DNA of 5,976 nucleotides from Sandarakinorhabdus sp. (GCA_025458465.1 JALOSK010000127.1:1-5976); one strand, 5' to 3'. Positions 1 to 5,976 are shown, counted from the first letter of the stretch. The notes: generated from the sequence alone by a model not told the origin. Numbers and translations are program-made.

Positions 1-42
1 CGCCGCGCCATCCTTGCCCGCGTGGCCGGACGCCGCCGATGA
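1..42 (+). CDS. Possible 3' end of an upstream gene (partial)
   Basis: Frame 1 is open from the left edge to a TGA at 40-42. It would encode a basic tail ending in ARVAGRRR. Its stop overlaps the ATG of the next gene as ATGA, the usual arrangement for translationally coupled operon genes. Thirteen codons are too few to assign a family, and the other two forward frames are also open across this stretch, so the call rests mainly on the ATGA overlap. Confidence 0.35.
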   Translation, partial: RRAILARVAGRRR

Positions 43-1052
43 TCCCGCTCTCCGTCCTTGATCAGACCCCGATCCCCGAGGGCACGACGCCAGCGCAGGC
101 GTTGGCCAACTCGATCGATCTGGCCCGCCATGCCGAGGCTTTGGGCTATCGCCGCTATTGGCTGGCCGAACATCATGCCAGCCATGCCCTGGCCGGTTCG
201 GCGCCCGAGATCCTGATTGGCGCGGTGGCCGCTGCCACGTCGCGCATCCGCGTGGGATCAGGCGGGGTGATGCTGCCGCATTATTCGCCGCTGAAGGTGG
301 CCGAACAGTTCAGCCTGCTGGCCGGGCTGCATCCGGGCCGTATCGATCTTGGCCTCGGTCGCGCGCCGGGCAGTGACCAGCGCACGGCAGTGGCGCTGCA
401 GCAGGACCGGCGCCAATATGCGCCGAACCAGTTCCCGGAAGCGCTCGCCGAACTCATCGGCTATCTGGAAGACAGTCTGCCCGAAGACCACCCGTTCCGC
501 GCCTATGGTGCAACGCTGCCCGGCCGCCCCCACGCGCCGGAACCCTGGGTGCTCGGTTCCTCGCCCGACAGCGTGGCCTTCGCCGCCGATCTGGGCCTGC
601 CCTATTGCCTGGCGGACTTCATCGCGCCGCGGCTGGGCGACTTGGCCGAAGCCTATCGCGCCCGCTTCGTGGCCCGCCATGCCGGCGATCGCCCGCACCT
701 GATGGTGGCGGTGTGGACCGTGTGCGCCGAAACCGACGAAGCCGCCCAGCGCCTTGCCGCGCCCGCACGCATGATGTTCGCGCATCTGCTGATGGGCAAA
801 TCCATTGCCGTGCCACCGCCCGATGTGGCGCTGGCCTGGCTCGCCGATCGTCCCGAAGTGGCACAGGCCTTCGCCAGCCGGCGGGTGGTGGCCGGCAGCC
901 CCGCCACCGTGCGCGCTGGCCTGCTGGAGATCGCCCGCGAATATGGCGCCGATGAACTGATGCTGGTGAACATCCTGCACGGCCATGATGATCGCAAGCG
1001 CAGTTACGAACTGGCGATGCAGGCGATGGACGTCGCCGCCGTGCCCGCCTAA
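39..1052 (+). CDS. LLM-class flavin-dependent oxidoreductase (luciferase-like monooxygenase, MsnO8-type subgroup)
   Basis: This 337-residue protein is a cytosolic bacterial-luciferase-fold (TIM barrel) enzyme. The family uses reduced FMN or F420 and usually oxygen to oxidise a small organic substrate, which cannot be predicted here. The N-terminus LSVLDQTP (residues 4-11) is typical of the MsnO8-like subgroup. WLAEHH at 41-46 carries the His pair found at the luciferase active site. IRVGSGGVMLPHYSP (70-84) and HPGRIDLGLGRAPGSD (98-113) are the barrel and flavin-phosphate-side signatures, and VLGSSPDS near residue 170 is a second family motif. Length is normal and no truncation is seen. The ATG at 39 is chosen because the family N-terminus begins there; the frame is open further upstream, and the Shine-Dalgarno is weak. 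The next gene begins 9 bases downstream, so an operon is likely. The family is secure; the subgroup is recalled from motif style and the substrate is unknown. Confidence 0.93.
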   Translation: MIPLSVLDQTPIPEGTTPAQALANSIDLARHAEALGYRRYWLAEHHASHALAGSAPEILIGAVAAATSRIRVGSGGVMLPHYSPLKVAEQFSLLAGLHPGRIDLGLGRAPGSDQRTAVALQQDRRQYAPNQFPEALAELIGYLEDSLPEDHPFRAYGATLPGRPHAPEPWVLGSSPDSVAFAADLGLPYCLADFIAPRLGDLAEAYRARFVARHAGDRPHLMVAVWTVCAETDEAAQRLAAPARMMFAHLLMGKSIAVPPPDVALAWLADRPEVAQAFASRRVVAGSPATVRAGLLEIAREYGADELMLVNILHGHDDRKRSYELAMQAMDVAAVPA

Positions 1053-1054
1053 GG
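1051..1054 (+). promoter_or_regulatory. Ribosome binding site of the Alg14-like gene
   Basis: AAGG lies 7 bases before the ATG at 1062 and overlaps the TAA stop of the monooxygenase gene. It supports this start and suggests ribosomes finishing the first gene reinitiate on the second. Confidence 0.5.
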
Positions 1055-1061
1055 CCAGCCC

Positions 1062-1508
1062 ATGCAGAAGCGCGTGTTGGCCATCGCGTCCGGGGGCGGG
1101 CATTTCATCCAGTTGATGCGGCTGTCGCCGGCCTGGGACGGCCACAAGGTGAGCATCGCGACGGTGGACCCGTCGTCACGGGCGCTGGTGGGCGATGTGC
1201 CCTTCTTCACCTTCCGCGATGTCTCGCGCGCCGATTGGTGGCGCATCCCGGCCGCCGCGCTGGACATTGCGCGCATCCTGCTGCGCGTCCGCCCGCAGGT
1301 GATCATCACCACCGGCGCGTTGCCCGGCCTGATCGCAGCCACGCTGGCCCGCCCGTTCGGCGTGAAGAGCCTGTGGGTGGACAGCATCGCCAATTCGGAA
1401 GTCCTGTCGGGCAGCGGCGGGCAGGCCGGGCGCGTGTGTTCGCAGGTTGTCACCCAGTGGCCGCACCTGGCGGCCGGCAAGGTTGAACATTGGGGCAGCG
1501 TGCTGTGA
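1062..1508 (+). CDS. Alg14/PssD-like glycosyltransferase subunit (membrane-associated, acceptor-binding half)
   Basis: This 148-residue protein matches the Alg14/PssD family, the N-terminal half of a GT-B glycosyltransferase split into two proteins. In eukaryotes Alg14 anchors Alg13 to add the second GlcNAc to dolichol-PP-GlcNAc; bacterial PssD/PssE pairs transfer a sugar, often glucuronic acid, to a polyprenyl-PP acceptor in exopolysaccharide assembly. Visible signatures are the glycine loop IASGGGHF (8-15), TTGALPG (83-89), WVDSIANSEVLSGSG (105-119) and VVTQWPHLA (129-137). There is no obvious N-terminal transmembrane helix as in yeast Alg14; hydrophobic stretches at about 62-76 and 80-95 could sit on the membrane. 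Its stop lies inside the GTGA overlap with the next gene, which is its expected partner. Length is normal for bacterial PssD-like proteins. Donor and acceptor cannot be read from the sequence. Confidence 0.88.
   Translation: MQKRVLAIASGGGHFIQLMRLSPAWDGHKVSIATVDPSSRALVGDVPFFTFRDVSRADWWRIPAAALDIARILLRVRPQVIITTGALPGLIAATLARPFGVKSLWVDSIANSEVLSGSGGQAGRVCSQVVTQWPHLAAGKVEHWGSVL
1505..1508 (+). promoter_or_regulatory. GTGA start/stop overlap (translational coupling)
   Basis: GTG (1505-1507) opens the Alg13-like frame and TGA (1506-1508) closes the Alg14-like frame. GGGG at 1492-1495 could serve as a weak Shine-Dalgarno 9 bases upstream. Such a 4-base overlap usually couples translation, which suits two subunits needed in equal amounts. 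It is the main reason for choosing GTG 1505 over the in-frame TTG at 1490. Confidence 0.65.
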
Positions 1509-1993
1509 GCGGCGTGTTCGTTTCGGTGGGATCGATGATGCCGTTCGACCGGCTGTGCGAGGCCATGGATGCCTGGGCTGCCGCCAACCCCGGCACGCCG
1601 GTGGAGATCCAGATCGGCAAGGGCAGTTACGAACCGCGCCACGCCCGCTGGGTGCGCAAGCTGGCGCTGCCGGAGTACCAGGCCCGCGTGGCGGCGTGCG
1701 ACCTGTTCGTCGCCCATTGCGGCATGGGTTCGATCATCTCGGCCATCGAGGCGGGCAAGCCGATCCTGATACTGCCGCGGTTGGCAGAGCTGGGCGAACA
1801 CAACACCGATCACCAACTGGCCACGGCCCGGCACATCGGCATCCGGCCCGGCCTGCACGTCGCGGCCGACGTGGCCGATTTGCAGGCCCGCGCCACCGCC
1901 TTGCTGGCGGAAACCGGGGTTGCGCCGGCACCGATTTCCCGCTTTGCCGATCCGATTCTCACCAACCGCATCCGTGCCTTCATCGAAGCCTGA
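1505..1993 (+). CDS. Alg13/PssE-like glycosyltransferase catalytic subunit (GT28 C-terminal domain)
   Basis: With the GTG start this is 162 residues, the normal size for Alg13/PssE proteins. The fold corresponds to the C-terminal nucleotide-sugar-binding domain of MurG-like GT28 enzymes. VFVSVGS (4-10) is the typical first strand and loop. HCGMGSI (71-77) is the donor diphosphate-binding loop, followed by GKPILILPR (84-92) and E98-HNTDHQ (99-104), the ribose and base-contacting segment conserved in MurG and Alg13. Its partner is the immediately preceding Alg14-like subunit; the two together should form one enzyme on the cytoplasmic face of the inner membrane. A longer reading from TTG 1490 adds five residues before the conserved strand and is less likely. 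Other members of the family use UDP-GlcNAc or UDP-GlcA; the donor here is not known. The thioesterase gene starts 2 bases after the stop. Confidence 0.88.
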   Translation: MSGVFVSVGSMMPFDRLCEAMDAWAAANPGTPVEIQIGKGSYEPRHARWVRKLALPEYQARVAACDLFVAHCGMGSIISAIEAGKPILILPRLAELGEHNTDHQLATARHIGIRPGLHVAADVADLQARATALLAETGVAPAPISRFADPILTNRIRAFIEA

Positions 1994-1995
1994 AC

Positions 1996-2814
1996 ATGAT
2001 CATTCCCGTCCAGCCGGCCGCCGCGCCGGGCCATTATCGCCTGACCGTGGAAAAGCATCTGTGCGTCGGCCCGCCCGATCGCCTGTTCATGTTCGGCGGG
2101 GTCGGCCTTGCCAGTGCGCTGGCGGCGGTGGAGGCGCACACCGGGCGGCCCACCATCTGGGCAGCGGCGCAATATCTGTCGTACGCGCGGCCCGGCACGC
2201 CGCTTGATCTGGAAGTGATCGTGCCGGTGGCCGGGAAGTACAACAGCCAGGCGCGCGTGATCACCCGTGCCAAGAATCCTGACGGTAGCGATCAGGAAAT
2301 CATCACCGTCAACGTCGCGCTCGGCAGCCGGCCCGACAGCCCGCATCACCAATGGGCGGCAATGCCGGATGTGCCGCCGCCGGAAGACTGCCGCGAGATG
2401 CCGATCCGCTGGCAGCGCGATCCCGATGACATGAACAGCCAGTGGGACCGCCGCATCGCCCATGGCAATTTCGGCGCGGAACGCGGCACGGCGCCGCCGT
2501 CTGCCGATGGCGTTGGCCGGCTGTGGGTGCGCCCGCGCGATCCCGCCACGCCGATCGATCGGCTGGCGCTGGCGGTGATGGCGGATTTCCTGCCCTCGGG
2601 CGTCGGCAATGCCATGGGTGCCAATGCCGGCGGCAACAGCCTCGACAACACGATCCGCTTCATGAACGTGGTGCCCACCGATTGGGTGCTGGCCGATATC
2701 CGCATCCATGCCGTCCACGCCGGCTTTGCGCATGGCCGCCTCCACCTGTTTGCCCGCGACGGCACCTTGATGGCCACCGCCAGCCAGAGCCTGATTGTGC
2801 GTATTCACAGTTGA
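1996..2814 (+). CDS. TesB-like acyl-CoA thioesterase (double hotdog)
   Basis: This 272-residue protein fits the TesB/thioesterase-II family, which hydrolyses fatty acyl-CoA to free acid and CoA in the cytosol. The first hotdog domain spans about 15-115 and contains MFGGVGLASALAAVE followed by the QYLSYARPGTPL and KYNSQARV strands typical of TesB. The second spans about 150-272. By hand alignment the E. coli TesB triad D204/T228/Q278 corresponds to D197 (in ADFLPSG), S215 (in NSLDN) and Q264 (in TASQSLIVR); the Thr-to-Ser change keeps the hydroxyl. The open frame extends upstream to about 1447, but that part overlaps the glycosyltransferase genes, and ATG 1996, two bases after their stop, gives the family N-terminus. 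GAAG at 1985-1988 is a weak ribosome site 7 bases upstream. It is last in the tightly packed four-gene cluster. Chain-length preference is unknown. Confidence 0.88.
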   Translation: MIIPVQPAAAPGHYRLTVEKHLCVGPPDRLFMFGGVGLASALAAVEAHTGRPTIWAAAQYLSYARPGTPLDLEVIVPVAGKYNSQARVITRAKNPDGSDQEIITVNVALGSRPDSPHHQWAAMPDVPPPEDCREMPIRWQRDPDDMNSQWDRRIAHGNFGAERGTAPPSADGVGRLWVRPRDPATPIDRLALAVMADFLPSGVGNAMGANAGGNSLDNTIRFMNVVPTDWVLADIRIHAVHAGFAHGRLHLFARDGTLMATASQSLIVRIHS

Positions 2815-2839
2815 GCCGGTGGTGGAGCGGGCGTAGCCT
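2811..2839 (+). promoter_or_regulatory. Candidate promoter for a leaderless alkyl sulfatase mRNA
   Basis: TTGAGC (2811-2816) resembles the -35 box TTGACA (4 of 6), and after exactly 17 bases TAGCCT (2834-2839) resembles the -10 box (3 of 6). Six bases later comes the A of the sulfatase ATG at 2846, the position expected for the transcription start. The gene has no Shine-Dalgarno at a usable distance; the only purine-rich run, GGTGGAG at 2821-2827, ends 18 bases before the ATG. Matches are modest, and chance is a real possibility in 31 bases of GC-rich spacer. Confidence 0.35.
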
Positions 2840-2845
2840 CCGGGC

Positions 2846-4768
2846 ATGACACCGCATCTCATCGCCCTGCTCCTCGCCTCTGGCGCGGCGCTGCCGCCAA
2901 CAGCCAGCCCGCAGGCGCAGGCCGACAACGCGGCCCTCAGCGCCACGCTCAATTGGGCAGACGATCAGGATTTCGCCTTCGCCAGCCGGGGCTTCCTGGG
3001 CAGCATTCCCGATGGCAAGATCCGGAACGACAAGGGCGAGGTGCTGCGCGACCTTGCCGACGAGGCGCAGTTCAGCGGCCCGGCGCCGGCCACCGTCAAC
3101 CCCAGCCTGTGGCGCAACGCAACGTTGGTGGCCAAGCATGGCCTGTTCGAGGTGGCAGACGGCATCTGGCAGGTGCGCGGGCTGGATCTGGCCAACATGA
3201 CGGTCATTCGCGGGCAAAGCGGCTGGATCATCGTCGATCCGCTCACCGGTGCCGAAGCCGCGAAGGCCGCGATGCAGCTGGTGACCGAAAAGCTTGGCAA
3301 GCGCCCGGTGGTGGCGGTGATCCACACGCACAGCCATGTCGATCATTTCGGCGGCGTGCTTGGCGTGGTGAACCCGGCTGACGTGGCCGCCGGCAAGACC
3401 GCGATCATCGCGCCGGATGGTTTCCTGGAACATGCCGTGTCGGAAAACGTGATCGCCGGCCCGGCCATGCTGCGCCGCGCCAGCTACATGTTCGGCACCA
3501 CGCTGCCACGCGGGGCCACTGGCCATGTGTCCTCCGGGTTGGGGCCGATGGGCACGCCCGGCACCTATGGCCTGATCCCGCCCACCGACACGATAAAGGC
3601 CACCGGCGACACGCGGATGATCGACGGGGTGGAGATTGTCTTCCAGCTGACGCCCAACACCGAAGCCCCGGCGGAGATGAACTTCTATCTGCCGGCCTGG
3701 AAGGCGCTGTGCCTGGCGGAAAACGCCAATGGCGCCATGCACAATCTGCTGACCCCGCGCGGCGCGCTGGTGCGCGATGCCAAGGGCTGGGCCGATTATC
3801 TGGTGGAGGCACGGCGGCGCTGGGGCGGTTCGGCGGACGTGCTGTTCACCAGCCATTTCTGGCCGCGCTGGGGCAAGGACCATATCAACGACTATCTGCT
3901 GCGCCATGCCCAGGCCTATGCTTATCTGCACAACGAAAGCGTGCGGCTGATGAACAGCGGCCTCAATGCCGTGGAGATCGGCGAGGCGATCCGGCTGCCC
4001 GAACCGCTGGGCAAGGCATGGTTCAACCGGCCAAATTATGGCAGCCTGAAGTTCAACGCGCGCGCTGTCTATCAGCGCTATCTCGGCGCCTTCGATGGCG
4101 ATCCCGCCAGTCTCGATCCGCTGCCGCGCGCTGATCTGGCACCGCGGCTGGTGGCACAGATGGGCGGCGCGAAGAAGGTGTTGAAGGCCGGCAAGGCAGC
4201 GGCCGCCAAGGGGGATGACCGTTGGGCCGCCACGCTGCTGTCAACACTGGTGCGCGCCGCGCCCGATACGCCGGGGGCCAAGGCGGCGCTGGCCGGCGTG
4301 TACCGGCAGCTGGCCTGGCGCGCCGAAGCCGCGCCGTGGCGGGATTTCTACCTCACCGGCGCGCAGGAGCTGGAGCAGGGCATCCGGCCATCCCCGCAGA
4401 CCAACGCCGCCGGCATCGCCGCCAACCTGTCCGTGGCCATGTTGCTCGACAGCCTGAGCGTGCGCGTGGTGCCGGACCGCGCCATCGCGCCGATGACCAT
4501 TGCCTTTGAAATCCCCGACATGAAGGAACGCCACCTCGTCAGCATCGGCAACGGCGTGATGCTGCACGAGGCCGGGGTGAACGATGCCGCCGATGCCACG
4601 CTGGTCATCCCGCGCCGGGCGCTGCTGGGCCTGGTGGGCGGGCAGGTGAAGGCGCCGGATCTGATGATGGCGGGGCAACTGCAGGTGAAGGGTGATCCGG
4701 CCGCGCTGCAGCGCTTCATGGGCCTGTTCCAGCCGCCCAGGCCGGATTTCCCGCTGGTCGCGCCCTGA
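2846..4768 (+). CDS. Exported alkyl sulfatase, SdsA1/YjcS/BDS1 family (metallo-beta-lactamase fold)
   Basis: This 640-residue protein hydrolyses alkyl sulfate esters (SDS-like substrates) to alcohol and sulfate with a binuclear zinc site. Residues 1-26 look like a signal peptide with AQA at the cleavage site, so it should act in the periplasm or outside. The metallo-beta-lactamase domain spans about 90-345: THSHVDH supplies H162, H164, D166 and H167, with E273, E292 and H337 (in TSHFWPRWG). Each sits exactly seven residues before the SdsA1 ligands as I recall them (H169, H171, D173, H174, E280, E299, H344); N300 and R305 likewise match sulfate-binding N307 and R312. The dimerisation domain spans about 370-510 and ends in WRDFYLTGAQEL (498-509). 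A SCP2-like C-terminal domain, about 515-640, would hold the alkyl chain. An in-frame TAG at 2834-2836 rules out a longer N-terminus. The signal peptide lacks Lys or Arg before its hydrophobic core, which is odd. Primary versus secondary ester preference is not readable. Confidence 0.95.
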   Translation: MTPHLIALLLASGAALPPTASPQAQADNAALSATLNWADDQDFAFASRGFLGSIPDGKIRNDKGEVLRDLADEAQFSGPAPATVNPSLWRNATLVAKHGLFEVADGIWQVRGLDLANMTVIRGQSGWIIVDPLTGAEAAKAAMQLVTEKLGKRPVVAVIHTHSHVDHFGGVLGVVNPADVAAGKTAIIAPDGFLEHAVSENVIAGPAMLRRASYMFGTTLPRGATGHVSSGLGPMGTPGTYGLIPPTDTIKATGDTRMIDGVEIVFQLTPNTEAPAEMNFYLPAWKALCLAENANGAMHNLLTPRGALVRDAKGWADYLVEARRRWGGSADVLFTSHFWPRWGKDHINDYLLRHAQAYAYLHNESVRLMNSGLNAVEIGEAIRLPEPLGKAWFNRPNYGSLKFNARAVYQRYLGAFDGDPASLDPLPRADLAPRLVAQMGGAKKVLKAGKAAAAKGDDRWAATLLSTLVRAAPDTPGAKAALAGVYRQLAWRAEAAPWRDFYLTGAQELEQGIRPSPQTNAAGIAANLSVAMLLDSLSVRVVPDRAIAPMTIAFEIPDMKERHLVSIGNGVMLHEAGVNDAADATLVIPRRALLGLVGGQVKAPDLMMAGQLQVKGDPAALQRFMGLFQPPRPDFPLVAP

Positions 4769-4775
4769 CGCGACC
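4756..4775. terminator. Candidate bidirectional hairpin between convergent genes
   Basis: GGTCGCG (4756-4762) and CGCGACC (4769-4775) form a perfect 7-base-pair GC-rich stem around a 6-base loop, CCCTGA. The loop includes the sulfatase stop codon. It lies between two converging genes, where a shared terminator is expected. No T-run follows on either strand, so it is not a classic intrinsic terminator. The rest of the 31-base gap (4769-4799) shows nothing else. Confidence 0.35.
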
Positions 4776-4799
4776 CACCAAGGCATCGCGCCGCAAGCG

Positions 4800-5976
4800 C
4801 TATCTGCGCAGCGGTGACCAGGCCGACATGTCCACCCGGTCGGTCACGCGATAGGGCTTGCCGTTCTCGCCGATGAACAGGCGCTCCGTCTCGGCCCGGT
4901 TGAACGGGCGCGCGCCGAGCCGGCCCAGCACGGCGATCTGTCCGCCGGTCTCGTCCACCGCGCGATCCCGATCCAGCCCCTTGGCGACCGACAGTGCCGG
5001 CGCCTTGGTGCGCGCCCACGAAATCATCTCCGGCATGGGTTTGGGCGAGAAGCCATAGAAGGCCGGCTGGCTGTCCGGGCTGGTGAGTTGCAGCACCTTC
5101 ACCCCGTTCCTGCCATCGGCAACATAGGCGAACAGCGTGGCGTTGGTGGTGGCCACCACCACGTCTTCCGCGTCATTCAACGTGCCGTTCGCCGTGAAGC
5201 GCTGATACAGGCGCGGCGCCAGCGGCTTCTTCACGTCGATGATCACCAGCCCCTCGCCCTTGGCGGCGACATAGGCATAGGTGCGCGCCACATAGAATTT
5301 GCGCGCATTGGCAATCGGCAGCGTCGCCTGCGGATGGTGAATGGGCCGGCGCAGATCGGCGATGTCGAACACTTCCAGCCCATTGGCGGTCGTCACCCAC
5401 AGATAACGGAACTGCACCGCGCTGGCCCGGGCATCGGTGAGCAGGCGCACGGCCGCCAGCTTCGGCGCGCGGGGCTTGTCGAGATCGACCACCACCAGCG
5501 CCCTGGGCGTGGTGACATAGGCGATGTGGCCCGCCAGCGTGACGTGGCGCGCGCCGGTGAGCACGCCGTCCGGGTTCCACGATCGGCTGCCGCCATCAAA
5601 CGTGATGCGCTTGAGGAAATTGTTGCGCGGTTCGCCGTCGGTCAGCGTGTCGACATTGACCAGCACCAGGCCTTCCTGCGCATCCGTCACCACCGCATAG
5701 CGGTAGATTTCATGCAGCTTCTGCTCCTGGTTGTAACCGGCAAGGCTGTCGGCCAGCGGCTTGCCGGCGGCACGGGCGTCCTGCTCGCGCTGCATCCTGT
5801 CGTTGCGCGGGACGGAAATCGGCTGGTTGGTGGCCAGCGCCATGCAGGTGGCATTGGCTGTCTTCACCTGTGCATCATGGCCCAGGCCTGAGAAGGGCGA
5901 TTTGACGATGCGTTCCGAAACGCCCTTGTTGGACAGGTTGGCAATGTCATAGGCGACGAAGCCGCCCTTGCCTTCG
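4800..5976 (-). CDS. LVIVD-repeat beta-propeller-like protein, C-terminal part (5' end outside window)
   Basis: The frame is open from the right edge to a TAG at 4802-4800, giving 391 visible residues. Internal GTG codons such as the one at 5867 are unlikely starts, because the frame continues upstream with repeat-like sequence (GFVAYDIAN, visible residues 5-13). Repeat units of the type YxxVxxxxGLxVxDL recur at about 93-109, 151-166, 191-206, 233-248 and 282-297; the clearest is YVAAKGEGLVIIDV. Such LVIVD repeats are thought to fold as beta-propeller blades and occur mostly in exported or surface proteins of unknown function. A charged, Gln/Arg-rich insert (about 55-90) separates the first two units. 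After the last unit comes a non-repeat tail of about 90 residues containing AKGLDRDRAVDETGGQ. One Cys is visible and no heme CXXCH motif. It converges on the sulfatase gene, so the two are not co-transcribed. Function, partners and export signal cannot be judged from this fragment. Confidence 0.82.
   Translation of the reverse strand, partial: EGKGGFVAYDIANLSNKGVSERIVKSPFSGLGHDAQVKTANATCMALATNQPISVPRNDRMQREQDARAAGKPLADSLAGYNQEQKLHEIYRYAVVTDAQEGLVLVNVDTLTDGEPRNNFLKRITFDGGSRSWNPDGVLTGARHVTLAGHIAYVTTPRALVVVDLDKPRAPKLAAVRLLTDARASAVQFRYLWVTTANGLEVFDIADLRRPIHHPQATLPIANARKFYVARTYAYVAAKGEGLVIIDVKKPLAPRLYQRFTANGTLNDAEDVVVATTNATLFAYVADGRNGVKVLQLTSPDSQPAFYGFSPKPMPEMISWARTKAPALSVAKGLDRDRAVDETGGQIAVLGRLGARPFNRAETERLFIGENGKPYRVTDRVDMSAWSPLRR

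Noticed and set aside
258..1145. 295-codon open frame on the minus strand opposite the monooxygenase
   Set aside because: It lies antisense to a well-supported gene. Its translation is His/Gly/Arg-rich with no recognisable family, as expected from GC-rich antisense codons.
1490..1504. TTG 1490 as the Alg13-like start
   Set aside because: It adds five non-conserved residues before the first strand, whereas GTG 1505 gives the GTGA overlap typical of coupled subunit genes.
1049..1858. 269-codon minus-strand frame opposite the glycosyltransferase pair
   Set aside because: Antisense to two genes with clear motifs. The translation is low-complexity and crosses the boundary between them without any domain.
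1447..1995. Upstream in-frame extension of the thioesterase
   Set aside because: It would overlap almost the whole Alg13-like gene, and its translation there is Arg/Gly/Pro-rich noise. ATG 1996 gives the family N-terminus.
1810..2952. 380-codon minus-strand frame opposite the thioesterase
   Set aside because: It spans parts of three convincing plus-strand genes, and its translation is rich in Ala, Arg, Gly and His with no motif.
2660..3931. 423-codon minus-strand frame opposite the thioesterase and sulfatase
   Set aside because: It is long only because stop codons are rare in GC-rich antisense frames. The opposite strand carries intact zinc ligands at exact family spacing.
5088..5891. 267-codon plus-strand frame opposite the LVIVD-repeat gene
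   Set aside because: The translation is His/Gln/Arg-rich shadow sequence, while the minus strand shows regularly repeated propeller-like units.
1..5976. CRISPR array, tRNA, rRNA, insertion sequence or phage elements
   Set aside because: No regularly spaced direct repeats, cloverleaf-like segments, transposase motifs or terminal inverted repeats were seen, and coding sequence fills nearly all of the window.

Overview
The window is about two-thirds GC and densely coded. Long spurious open frames on the antisense strand and a strong G/C preference at third codon positions both fit this. The gene families and codon style suggest an alphaproteobacterium, most likely a sphingomonad (Sphingomonas, Novosphingobium or Sphingopyxis type). 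That placement is inferred from style and gene content; there is no rRNA or other marker gene here.

Layout. Five plus-strand genes run head to tail. They encode a luciferase-like flavin monooxygenase (39-1052), an Alg14/PssD-like glycosyltransferase membrane subunit (1062-1508), an Alg13/PssE-like catalytic partner (GTG start at 1505, to 1993), a TesB-type double-hotdog acyl-CoA thioesterase (1996-2814) and an exported SdsA1-type alkyl sulfatase (2846-4768). The first four are separated by 9, -4 and 2 bases and look like one operon. An unseen upstream gene may end in an ATGA overlap with the monooxygenase start. The sulfatase follows after only 31 bases and may have its own promoter driving a leaderless mRNA. 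A short perfect hairpin spans the sulfatase stop codon. Beyond it lies a convergent minus-strand gene (4800 to the right edge, 5' end missing) encoding a beta-propeller-like protein with LVIVD repeats. No intergenic stretch exceeds 40 bases. I found no RNA gene, mobile element, CRISPR array or attachment site.

How the genes might work together. The Alg14/Alg13 pair forms one split glycosyltransferase that would add a sugar to a lipid-linked acceptor at the inner face of the cytoplasmic membrane. The sulfatase would cleave sulfate from alkyl sulfate esters outside the cytoplasm. The thioesterase and monooxygenase act on acyl-CoA and an unknown small organic substrate in the cytosol. A shared lipid or surfactant theme is possible, but the sequence does not prove it. 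Every gene belongs to a known family. I see no clear new biological system; the unusual points are the gene combination, the possible leaderless promoter and the partly visible repeat protein.
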